Assembly: GCA_900316495.1 (NCBI GenBank)
Contig: ONDC01000008.1
Location: 1-42,569 of the forward strand
Direction of reading: 5' to 3'
DNA: 42,569 nt
DNA from: an uncultured Eubacteriales bacterium
GTDB lineage: Bacteria > Bacillota > Clostridia > Oscillospirales > Acutalibacteraceae
Under the pieces are notes generated by a model that was not told the DNA's origin, did not search any database, and worked only from the letters and a program-made list of their open reading frames with translations. The stretch's first letter is position 1. The number at the start of each line of letters is the position of its first letter. The position numbers were made by a program, and so were the translations under genes. This document shows, piece by piece, positions 34,790 through 42,332 of this stretch.

Positions 34790-34921
34790 CGGTGAGTGTC
34801 GCATCGTGCCGGAGCGATGGCAAACGAAGGGCTTTGCTCCCATGAAATCCATCAGAAGCCGCGCAGAGGAAGAAAAAAACCGAAGGACGGCGCCTTTTTC
34901 CAAAAATAATATCAGAACACG

Positions 34922-34970
34922 ACATCCTCCCTTTGTCTGCTTCCGGCGGACAAAGGGAGGATGTTTTCTT
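34922..34970 (+). terminator. Strong intrinsic terminator after the ydj cluster
   Basis: ACATCCTCCCTTTGTC (34922-34937) pairs with GACAAAGGGAGGATGT (34949-34964), a 16-bp stem, followed by TTTCTT. It also lies just past the sbcC stop on the other strand. Confidence 0.9.
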
Positions 34971-34989
34971 CGTGATGCTATGAAAATAA

Positions 34990-37900
34990 TCAGCAGCCCC
35001 GCATTTTCAGGGACGAGCCGTCGCGGTTCTTGACGACCTCGATGCCGCAGGGAATTCTCTCCTGCAGCTCGGAAACGTGGGAAATGATTCCCAGCAGCCG
35101 GTTCTCCCGCACGCGGGTGATCGCCTCCATGGCCGTGTCAAGAGTCTCGCTGTCGAGCGAACCGAAGCCCTCGTCGATAAAAAGGGAATCCAAGTGGATG
35201 CCACCCGCAAAGCTCTGCACCGTTTCGGACAGCCCGAACGCAAGCGACAGCGAGGCGAGGAACATCTCGCCGCCCGACAGGGTGGAAACCGATCGGACGC
35301 CGCCTGTGCTGCCGTCAAGGATCTCGATGTCAAGCGAGTGATTGGTTTTGTTCGTGCCGCTCTCAATACGCCGCATGGCGTACTGCCCGCGTGTGAGACG
35401 GCGGAGGTACTGATTGGCCTGCAGAATGATCTCGTCCATCTTGACCCCGATCACATACCGGTCGATGGACATCTTCGATTCGTTCCTGTTGAACAGCAGC
35501 AGGCTCATTTCCTTTGCCGTGCCGTATTTCTTTTCGAGCTTTTCCAGCTTTGAGTCGGCCTGTTCCACAGTGCTCCGGAATCCTTCAAGGCTTTCAAGAA
35601 GCGTGTTCTTCTGTCCCCTCTGTTCGGAGATCAATCTGCCCTTCTCCTGCGCGTCGCGGTGCGCCTTTTCAAGAGAGTCGAGGTCGGGGCGTGTCCTGCC
35701 GGCGGTTTTCTCCGAAAGCTCCCTGACCCTGTTGCCCGCAATATCACGCTGTTTGCGGTATTCGCTGAGAGAATTCTCGTACTCCGCCTCCGTGGCTTCG
35801 GGAAGAATACCGCCGTCAAAGTCGCTTCCCTCGGGAATGCCGAGTCGCGCGCATTTTTCGGTAAATTCCGTCCGGCGGGCGGCGCTGTCCTTCCGCGCGT
35901 CAAGAAACATTTCCTCTGCCCTCCGCAATAGGGCGGCGGTTGTCTGAACCTTGGATTCCGCCTCGTTATACGCGTTTGTCAGCCGCCTGATCTCGTCCTC
36001 CGCCATCTGCAGCTGCCGCCCTGTCTCTCCAAGCTGCCTGTCAAGCTCGTCAAAGCTCCTGATGCCGTGGGCTTGCAGACGGTGGTCAAGAGAGGTGAGT
36101 GTGGCGTTGTCGGCGGCGATCTGATTGCTCAGATTGTTGATGTGCGTATCGGCGTTTTGAAGGTCGGTTTCCTTGATACTCTTCTTTGTTTCGTAATCCG
36201 CGACCTTGTTGCGCGCTTTTTCCGCGTTCTCCGCCAGCTTTTCAAGGCGCTGCTTTTCTTTGCCCGCGGCTTCAAGCTCTGTCTGAATGTCCGCGGCGCT
36301 TCTCAATGGCGCGCCTGCTGCCGTTGCGCGGATTTTTTCAATTTCGCTTTCATACGTCTGTCTGTTGTTTTCAAGGACGGAAAGCTGTCTATACAGCTCG
36401 TTCAGCGCTTTTTCAGTTTCCTCCGCCAGCTCCCTTGCGGTTTTAAGCTGCTGCGCGGTGGGCGTGGACGCGGCGGGTTTTGCGGGCGATGGGTGATGCA
36501 CCGAGCCGCATACGGGACATGGCATGCCCTCCGCAAGCTCTGCCGCCAGCGAATACGCCCTGTCCTCGCGGATTGCCCGCTCCATCAGGTCGGCGGCATC
36601 CCGCTGCGCTTTCAGCTCGTCCTTCTTCCGCCGGACGGCGGCGTCCTTGGCGGCGACGTCTGTTTTGACGGAGGATAGCTTCGCGGTTTTGTCCTCCAGC
36701 TCCGATGCGAGCTTCAGCTCCTTTTCCAGTGCGCCGTACCTCTGCATGACGGCGGGAAGGGCTTCGGTCGCCTCGGTCACTTGACGGAGATAGTCCCTGC
36801 CCTTTTCAATGCTGCCCTCGATGGCTTCCTTCTTCCGTTTCAGCTCCTCACGCTTTTCCTGCTCCGCCTTCAGCTCGCCGGAATGCTTACGGAGATCGGC
36901 GGTTGCCTGAACGTGCGCGGCACGGCTGCCCGCCAGATCGTCAAGGTTCGCCTTGTTTGCGGTAAGCGTCTTGCGCTTATCCTCCAGCGCCGGCAGAGCG
37001 GCAGCCTGCTCCTTCGCAGCGGCAAACGCATTCTCGGCGGCGCGTTTGTCGGCTTCGGCTTGCGCAAGCGCGGTCTGCGCGTCGTCGTCCGCTTTTTTCG
37101 CCGCGTTCATCATCCTGTATTCCGACAGCGCCCCGCGCAGCTGTCGGCTCCGCGCAAGGCTGTCTTTTAGCTGTCTGTAACGCGCGGATTCCGCGTCGAG
37201 TCTGCGGCACTCCCCCTCTGCCTTTTGCAGGTCATTGAAGAAGCCGTCCAGCTCCTGCCCCTTTTGATGCGCGTCGGCGGCGGCTTCGGTGATTTTCCGG
37301 TTTTCCCCGGCGAGTCGATCCAGCTCCTGCAATTCCCCGCCGGTGCGTGTAATGCTGTCCCTCAGCTCATCGGGGGAGGAACAGCCCGCACTGCTCAAGG
37401 CAAAATCCCGCAGCCTTTTCTGTTCATCGCACATCTTTTCCAGACGCGCCGCTTCTTTTTTGGCTTTTTCGATGACAGTCTGCCAGCGCTGGGTGTCGAA
37501 CAGCCGGGAGAATATGTCGATCTTCACCTTGTCGTCGGCGGTGAGAAGCTCCCGGAATTCGCCCTGAGGCAGCATGATCAGCTTGACGAACTGGTCGTGC
37601 GTCAGCCCTAAGATACTGACGGCGGCTTTTTCGACAGCCTTGGCGTTGGAGGTGGCAATCGGCTCCCATGTCTCCGAGCCTGCCGTCTGACGGTAGCAGG
37701 CGTTTTCCGCATCGTTGAGCCTGCGGTCGTCCTTTTTGGAATTCGGCATGTGCCAGCGGCGGTAAAATCTGTATTTTACGCCGCCGGTGGAAAAGATGAA
37801 TTCAATCTCGGTATCACGGCTGTCCGGCGCGCCGATACTGCGGAGCTGCCGCCAGTCGTCGCCGCGCAGCTTGCCTGTGGCTTCGCCGTAAAGGGCGGTG

Positions 37901-38046
37901 CAGATCGCGTCAAGGATGGTGGTCTTGCCGCCGCCGGTCTTGCCGGTGATGACAAAAATACCGCTCTCATAGAGCCGCGTAAAGTCCACCTCGGCGGTGC
38001 CGCTGTAGGAGGCGAACGCGGTCATTTTCAGACTGATCGGTTTCAA
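34990..38046 (-). CDS. sbcC: SbcC, ATPase subunit of the SbcCD DNA nuclease
   Basis: 1018 residues, normal length. With SbcD it cleaves hairpin and protein-blocked DNA ends. The N-terminus has Walker A in FVITGKTGGGKTTILDAI (about 33-50); long coiled coils run from about 190 to 500 and 540 to 860; between them near residue 508 is the zinc hook PCPVCGSVHHP. The C-terminal lobe has the ABC signature STLSGGEMFLASLSLAFGLS and Walker B SLFIDEGFGSLD. The start codon overlaps the sbcD stop by 4 nt (ATGA), a translationally coupled arrangement. Nothing missing. Confidence 0.97.
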   Translation of the reverse strand: MKPISLKMTAFASYSGTAEVDFTRLYESGIFVITGKTGGGKTTILDAICTALYGEATGKLRGDDWRQLRSIGAPDSRDTEIEFIFSTGGVKYRFYRRWHMPNSKKDDRRLNDAENACYRQTAGSETWEPIATSNAKAVEKAAVSILGLTHDQFVKLIMLPQGEFRELLTADDKVKIDIFSRLFDTQRWQTVIEKAKKEAARLEKMCDEQKRLRDFALSSAGCSSPDELRDSITRTGGELQELDRLAGENRKITEAAADAHQKGQELDGFFNDLQKAEGECRRLDAESARYRQLKDSLARSRQLRGALSEYRMMNAAKKADDDAQTALAQAEADKRAAENAFAAAKEQAAALPALEDKRKTLTANKANLDDLAGSRAAHVQATADLRKHSGELKAEQEKREELKRKKEAIEGSIEKGRDYLRQVTEATEALPAVMQRYGALEKELKLASELEDKTAKLSSVKTDVAAKDAAVRRKKDELKAQRDAADLMERAIREDRAYSLAAELAEGMPCPVCGSVHHPSPAKPAASTPTAQQLKTARELAEETEKALNELYRQLSVLENNRQTYESEIEKIRATAAGAPLRSAADIQTELEAAGKEKQRLEKLAENAEKARNKVADYETKKSIKETDLQNADTHINNLSNQIAADNATLTSLDHRLQAHGIRSFDELDRQLGETGRQLQMAEDEIRRLTNAYNEAESKVQTTAALLRRAEEMFLDARKDSAARRTEFTEKCARLGIPEGSDFDGGILPEATEAEYENSLSEYRKQRDIAGNRVRELSEKTAGRTRPDLDSLEKAHRDAQEKGRLISEQRGQKNTLLESLEGFRSTVEQADSKLEKLEKKYGTAKEMSLLLFNRNESKMSIDRYVIGVKMDEIILQANQYLRRLTRGQYAMRRIESGTNKTNHSLDIEILDGSTGGVRSVSTLSGGEMFLASLSLAFGLSETVQSFAGGIHLDSLFIDEGFGSLDSETLDTAMEAITRVRENRLLGIISHVSELQERIPCGIEVVKNRDGSSLKMRGC

Positions 38047-39188
38047 TTCTCATCGTCTCCTTTCCCGGCAGTCAGCTCGTGGAAGAATGCGAGCATTTCG
38101 TCAGTCGGCTCTCTCTTGCAGATGTCGCGAAGGAAGCCGGTGAAGATTTCCTCATCGGTGATGGCGTTGGCGGCGATTTTCCTGCCGGTTTCGCTGTCCG
38201 TTCCGCCGCTGACGGTGCGCGTGAGGTACAGCTGGTCAAGCCCCAGCAGATTGGGGTATTTGACGCGGAGACGTGACATAGGCTCATAGATCAGGTGATC
38301 GTCGTCCACAACGGCAAAGATGTAATCCTGCGAGCATCCATCCGGCACACTCATCAGCTCGTCGAAGGTTCCCTTCACCGTGCGCATTTCACGGAGAGGA
38401 ACGACAGGAATTTCCGTCACACTCATGTCCGCCAAGGTGTCGTACAGCAGCAGCTTCTTGTCCCGCTCGTTCCTGTCGAAGGAATAGCGCAGCGGAGAGC
38501 CGCAGTATCTCGCGGAGCCTCCCGCCTTCTGCGGAGAATGGATGTGTCCCAGACAGGTGAGGTCAAAGGCGCTGAAAAGATCGGACGAAACCTGCTGCGC
38601 TCCGCCGACGGAAATGCCGCTCTCGCTCTCGCAGGTGATGGCTCCGGCGACGGTGCAGTGGGTGACAAGAATATTCGGGCAATCGGGAGAAAGCTGATCC
38701 GAGACGTTATTTAAAAGCGCCCGGTACGCGTCGCCCGTATTTTTCAGCTCCGCGCAGCCGGTAAAATCCTTTGCCGCGGTGAGGTCGAAATAGGGCAGAC
38801 AGAAGAAGCGTGCGCGGCTGCCGTCGGCGGCAGTGACGTCGATCGGCTCCGACAGATCCCGCAGGGCATTGGCGAGGTAAATCCCGGAGGAACGCAGCAG
38901 CCTTGCGGCGGGAATAAGGCGTTCAGGGCTGTCGTGGTTGCCGGAAACGGCAATGAGCGGAATGCCCCTTTCCGCCACCTGATAGAGCGTTTCCTCAAAG
39001 AGCGCGATAGCGGGAACCGGCGCGATGCTTCGGTCGAAAATATCCCCCGCCAGCACAATGACGTCGGGCTTGTACTCATCCAGCGCCCTGAGGAACACCT
39101 GCTCGATAAAATATTGCTGGTCGTCAAGCATGGACTGCACCATGACGATCTTGCCAAGGTGCCAGTCGGATGTGTGAAGTATTTTCAA
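38043..39188 (-). CDS. sbcD: SbcD, nuclease subunit of SbcCD
   Basis: About 381 residues if it starts at the TTG at 39188, giving MKILHTSDWHLGK, the standard SbcD N-terminus; AAGGAG lies 9 nt upstream of this TTG but directly abuts the ATG at 39197, so the TTG is the better start. Metallophosphoesterase motifs are complete: HTSDWHLGK, VLAGDIFDRS, AVSGNHDSPERL, ILVTHCTVAG and CLGHIHSPQ. It gives Mn-dependent exo/endonuclease activity to the complex. Its stop overlaps sbcC by 4 nt. Confidence 0.96.
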   Translation of the reverse strand: MKILHTSDWHLGKIVMVQSMLDDQQYFIEQVFLRALDEYKPDVIVLAGDIFDRSIAPVPAIALFEETLYQVAERGIPLIAVSGNHDSPERLIPAARLLRSSGIYLANALRDLSEPIDVTAADGSRARFFCLPYFDLTAAKDFTGCAELKNTGDAYRALLNNVSDQLSPDCPNILVTHCTVAGAITCESESGISVGGAQQVSSDLFSAFDLTCLGHIHSPQKAGGSARYCGSPLRYSFDRNERDKKLLLYDTLADMSVTEIPVVPLREMRTVKGTFDELMSVPDGCSQDYIFAVVDDDHLIYEPMSRLRVKYPNLLGLDQLYLTRTVSGGTDSETGRKIAANAITDEEIFTGFLRDICKREPTDEMLAFFHELTAGKGDDEN

Positions 39189-39359
39189 GTTTTTCATCTC
39201 CTTGCAATTAAGTAAATGCTTCAATCCATTCACATTCAATTGTATCATCTTGGCGTCAAGGGAGCATGAAAAAAATGTAAAAATATAGAAAAAAATCTCA
39301 TGATTTTATGCGGTGGGAAATATACATGGATATGAAATTCCTACCGGGAGTGACCGCGT

Positions 39360-39977
39360 TTGAGATGCTATTCAAAAAAATTGCTTGCCTTTACGACGGC
39401 TGCCGTTCTTTGGCTGTCGGGCTGCGGAAGGGGGATCAAACCTTCTGCGGAAGCCGTATCGGGGGCTTCGTCGGAGCAGGTGTATCCGGTCGGCTCGTAT
39501 GAACGCAGAGCCGCCGAGCTTGCCGCAGCGGGGAAGGATATTGCGGGACGGGAGGTGATCGACCTCGGCGAGGAAAGCATATTCGGGGGAATAGCGGTGG
39601 CATGTGACGGCAACGGCGAGCTTCTTGCCGAGGAGAAGGAGGGGGAACTGCGCTTCCGTATTACAGACAGGCGGTTCCGCTCCCTGTCCGAATTGCTGCG
39701 ATTTGTCAGAAGGCATGCGGGAGAAACGGAGGCGCGGCGGCTGAGCGGCTGTTTTGCCGAAAGGAACGGAACGCTGTGTTTTCTCGTCGGCACAGACGGA
39801 CGGATCATCAAGGACATCCGCCGGAATATCCAATGCGATTCTCAGCGGCTCACCTTCAGTATCACCTATCAGAACCAAACCCGCAGCAGGAACGGCATTA
39901 TTAGGAGCGACGTCAGCTTTGTCCGTAAGGACGACATCTGGCGTCTCGACGCCCTGACTGAATTGAGAGCGCGCTAA
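39360..39977 (+). CDS. Small putative lipoprotein of unknown function
   Basis: About 205 residues. The frame has no ATG at the right place; TTG at 39360 is the likely start, with GGGAG 9 nt upstream. The signal peptide (KKLLAFTTAAVLWLSGC) ends in a lipobox, LSGC, near residue 22. The mature part has short motifs such as EVIDLGEESIFGGIAVACDG and a C-terminal beta-pattern (RLTFSITYQNQT ... DVSFVRKDDIWRLDALTEL). No family recognised. It is divergent from sbcD and convergent with rsr. Confidence 0.7.
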   Translation: MRCYSKKLLAFTTAAVLWLSGCGRGIKPSAEAVSGASSEQVYPVGSYERRAAELAAAGKDIAGREVIDLGEESIFGGIAVACDGNGELLAEEKEGELRFRITDRRFRSLSELLRFVRRHAGETEARRLSGCFAERNGTLCFLVGTDGRIIKDIRRNIQCDSQRLTFSITYQNQTRSRNGIIRSDVSFVRKDDIWRLDALTELRAR

Positions 39978-40165
39978 GTGTGAAAATCGGACGAACAGCG
40001 GATGATTGAAACTCATCAATTCCCCTATTTTTCTCCCTGACGGTCTGCGCGGTCAGGAATCATTTACGGGTTCCCTTTTCTCCCCTGAATTGGAGGAAGG
40101 GAAGAATCGGGCGCGTAAAGAATGATGCGTACCCTCTGTTTCAGGGAGGAGAATCACGGCACACG

Positions 40166-40220
40166 AAAAAATCCCTTCCAGGAGACTGCCAAAGAAGAGC
40201 GGCTCCGGAGGGGATTTTTT
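40166..40220. terminator. Intrinsic terminator downstream of rsr (bidirectional)
   Basis: AAAAAATCCCTTCC (40166-40179) pairs with GGAGGGGATTTTTT (40207-40220) with one bulge, leaving T runs on both strands. The minus-strand use ends the rsr transcript. The rest of the gap from 39978 holds an extra hairpin, CCTGAC/GTCAGG near 40036-40058, and no ORF. Confidence 0.85.
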
Positions 40221-40234
40221 ATGCTTATGAATCG

Positions 40235-41719
40235 TCATGAATTGACGGGGTACTTTTCGATGGTATCGACAAGGCTGCCAATGCCCTTTTCGGCGAGGTT
40301 GATGAAGGGAAGAACGCTCTCGCTCCAGCCGGCGATGAGGTTGTAGCCCTTGCCGCAGAACTGCTGGGTTCCGTAGCCCTGCATATCCACGCCGTGTACC
40401 CAGAAATTCGGATTGTACTTGGCGCGGTACTCGTCCACCATGCCCTGCACGGTCTTGTTCATGCCGTTATGGGAGGAGTTGCACTCATTGTCGCTGAAAT
40501 AGATCACGCGGTCGAAGGGCTTGATGCTCCGGCTGCCGTCCTCCTGGAGAGCAAACACCATGGGAAGATCCATCTGGGTGCCGCCGCCGTAGAAGCGGCT
40601 GTTTTTGCAGATTTCAAGGATGGAGTCGTACTTGCCGTAGTGCTTGACGGTGTAGCCCTTGCCGCCGTTGGACGACCATGAATAGGCGGCACAGTCGAAG
40701 TAGCAGACTGCCGCGTCCTCGCAGAGACGGCTCGCCATCGCGCCTAAAAGCGAAGCGATGTCGCAGCAGCGCACGTCGCTTTTGGCGGAAATGCGGCTGC
40801 CCATGGAGCCGGAGACGTCCACGGCAATGAGTGTCCTGCCGGGAATCTGCTCCATATTGCCGACGGACGCCTCGAGCGCCTTTTCAAGAGCGCGATGGAT
40901 GTTGTCGGTCATGAGCTTCTCATTGGTGAGGGTGAGATAGGCGCTGTAGAAGCGGAAGGGAAGCTGGCGGCTCTTCTTCACGCGTTCGGGATCGGCGAGA
41001 ATATTCAGCACGGGCTGAACGTTGGCTCCGCACTTGACGATATTGCGAAGGTTGCGGAGCAGCGCCATGTAGCCCACCTTGCCGGAGGCAATCAGCTCGT
41101 TCCACACCGCTTTGGTGTTGCCCTTGGCGGAAAGCTCGGTTTCCCATGTGTAGGGAGTCTGGAGGGTGTCGTCAAGTACCTTGCGGAAAAGGGCTTCGGT
41201 CTGCGCGTCTTTGGGGACGGGGTGGGTAATGCGAAGCACATCGCGGAGCTTGAGCGCGCCGTTTCCCTTGTACTTGGCAAGCTGGTACTCGTCAAAGCTC
41301 TGTATCACCTGCGCCATCTCGCGCTTCAAGGCGTTGGGGAAGGGCTTGCCGTACATCTGCTTGTAGCAGGAGAGAATCTCGGTCATGTCGTCGGGACGAA
41401 TGACGATGTTCCGCACAGTAAGGCGGGTGTACTCATGCGCCTCGCGTGCGATGACGCAGCATAACACATGACTGACCGAGCGGAGGTTGTTGTCGTTGCG
41501 GGCGTAGCAGGTGAGCCGGCAAAGAAATGCCGGGTCTGCCGCCGCGCATCTGGTTGCCAGCCTGACGACGTCGGTATCGGTGGAGCCGTAGAATTTCGGC
41601 TCTCCGAACATGGTGGTGAGTACGGCTGTGACGAGCCTTTCCTTCAGATCCATGCGGTACGCGGGAAAGTTGTCATGGTTGACGGTCTTGTTGGTGTTCT
41701 TCTGGTTGAATTTTGCCAT
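40235..41719 (-). CDS. rsr: Ro60 orthologue (Rsr), TROVE-vWA Y-RNA-binding protein
   Basis: 494 residues, typical of bacterial Ro60 (Rsr). Ro60 is a ring-shaped RNA-binding protein that holds Y RNAs on its outer face and the 3' ends of misfolded RNAs in its cavity; in Deinococcus a Y RNA tethers it to PNPase. The TROVE helical-repeat part covers about residues 20-285 (FYGSTDTDVVRLATRCAAAD, FLCRLTCYARNDNNLRSVSHV). The vWA domain starts near 293 with the MIDAS set TLIAVDVSGSM, GGGTQMDLP and IYFSDNEC. AAAAAGGAG lies 10 nt before the ATG and directly follows the five-unit Y RNA-like array on the same strand, so expression is likely tied to that leader. No rtcB or rtcA is within view. Confidence 0.97.
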   Translation of the reverse strand: MAKFNQKNTNKTVNHDNFPAYRMDLKERLVTAVLTTMFGEPKFYGSTDTDVVRLATRCAAADPAFLCRLTCYARNDNNLRSVSHVLCCVIAREAHEYTRLTVRNIVIRPDDMTEILSCYKQMYGKPFPNALKREMAQVIQSFDEYQLAKYKGNGALKLRDVLRITHPVPKDAQTEALFRKVLDDTLQTPYTWETELSAKGNTKAVWNELIASGKVGYMALLRNLRNIVKCGANVQPVLNILADPERVKKSRQLPFRFYSAYLTLTNEKLMTDNIHRALEKALEASVGNMEQIPGRTLIAVDVSGSMGSRISAKSDVRCCDIASLLGAMASRLCEDAAVCYFDCAAYSWSSNGGKGYTVKHYGKYDSILEICKNSRFYGGGTQMDLPMVFALQEDGSRSIKPFDRVIYFSDNECNSSHNGMNKTVQGMVDEYRAKYNPNFWVHGVDMQGYGTQQFCGKGYNLIAGWSESVLPFINLAEKGIGSLVDTIEKYPVNS

Positions 41720-41750
41720 AAATTCTCAGCTCCTTTTTGGAAAGAAAAAT

Positions 41751-41899
41751 ATAATCACACACAGAGAATTCGTCGGAAACGGACTCATGGGCCGGTGTTT
41801 TGACTTCTGAACTACGGTTCAGACGAACCGGCGGGATTTGCACCCGTGACTCCGGCGTGATTCGAAGTAACCGTCTCCTTCACTGCTGTGTGGGATTAT
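41751..41899 (-). ncRNA. Y RNA-like unit A (YrlA-type, degenerate tRNA module)
   Basis: 149 nt, nearest to rsr. Outer helix ATAATCCCACACAG with CTGTGTGTGATTAT (one C-T mismatch), then a bulged C and AG/CT. Inner helix GGAGACGG/CCGTTTCC, 8 bp with one G-U. The insert follows permuted tRNA order: hairpin CTTCG/CGGAG, a T-arm-like CGGG-TGCAAAT-CCCG, an acceptor-like CGGTTC/GAACCG closed by GTCT, then TAGTTCAG in place of the D arm. The T loop has lost U55 and the D loop has lost the GG pair, so the tRNA elbow is probably lost. The 3' side runs into ATTTTTCTTT just before the rsr ribosome binding site, so it may also act as a terminator or attenuator. Confidence 0.82.
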
Positions 41900-41911
41900 C
41901 GGAAAAAATAT

Positions 41912-42060
41912 ATAATCACACACAGAGAATAGTCGAAAGCGGAGCGTCAGCGCTCTTCCGGACTGAGCTACAGGGCGGTGGCCGCCCTGGCGGGATTTGA
42001 ACCCGCGACCTCTCGATTAGAAATCGAAGTAACCGCTTCTGCGCTGCTGTGTGAGATTAT
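41912..42060 (-). ncRNA. Y RNA-like unit B (YrlA-type, near-perfect permuted tRNA-Arg(UCU)-like module)
   Basis: 149 nt. Outer helix as in unit A with a U-U mismatch, bulged C, inner helix GAAGCGG/CCGCTTT. On the minus strand the insert reads: anticodon-arm TTCGA-TTTCTAA-TCGAG (42028-42012), variable loop AGGTC (42011-42007), T arm GCGGG-TTCAAAT-CCCGC (42006-41990), acceptor CAGGGCGG/CCGCCCTG closed by CCA (41989-41971), TA as positions 8-9, D arm GCTC-AGTCCGGAA-GAGC (41968-41952). Every element has canonical tRNA length; the tRNA is opened at the D/anticodon junction (position 26) and grafted there on the Y stem. The 7-nt loop offers U33, anticodon UCU and A37. It cannot be aminoacylated at a 3' end because the CCA is internal. 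Confidence 0.88.
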
Positions 42061-42070
42061 CGGGGAAAAT

Positions 42071-42219
42071 ATAATCACACACAGAGAATAGTCGAAAACG
42101 GTACATTAGCGCTCTTCCAATTGAGCTACAGGGCGATGATCGCCCCGGCGGGATTCGAACCCACAACCTCTCGTTCAATATGCGAAGTAACCGCTTTCTG
42201 CGCTGCTGTGTGGGATTAT
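42071..42219 (-). ncRNA. Y RNA-like unit C (YrlA-type, tRNA-like module)
   Basis: 149 nt. Outer helix identical to unit A; inner helix GAAAGCGGT/ACCGTTTTC, 9 bp with one G-U. Permuted tRNA order: hairpin TTCG-CATATTGAA-CGAG (9-nt loop, no clear anticodon), variable loop AGGTT, T arm GTGGG-TTCGAAT-CCCGC, acceptor CGGGGCG/CGCCCTG closed by ATCAT, TA, D arm GCTC-AATTGGAA-GAGC. T and D loops keep the residues for the elbow contact (GG with UUC), but the anticodon hairpin has decayed relative to unit B. Confidence 0.87.
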
Positions 42220-42231
42220 CGGGAGAAATAT

Positions 42232-42321
42232 ATAATCACACACAGAGAAGGAACGCATACGGGTCTTTATGTACCTATGAAATACGAAGTAGCCGCATGC
42301 TGCGCTGCTGTGTGGGATTAT
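42232..42321 (-). ncRNA. Short Y RNA-like unit D (no tRNA module)
   Basis: 90 nt. Same outer helix and bulged C as units A and C. The inner helix GCATGCGG/CCGTATGC has 8 bp with one G-U and a sequence unlike the other units, a compensated change. It keeps GCGGCTACTTCG, then has a loop region of about 30 nt (TATTTCATAGGTACATAAAG) without T or D arms. It resembles a minimal Y RNA: the Ro-binding stem with a simple loop. Confidence 0.78.
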
Positions 42322-42332
42322 CGGATGGGGTG

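Noticed and set aside
41912..42219. Ordinary tRNA genes on the minus strand
   Set aside because: T and D arms are canonical, but the order is permuted (3' half before 5' half), the CCA is inside a closed loop, and flanking strands pair with each other. A normal tRNA cannot be processed from this order.
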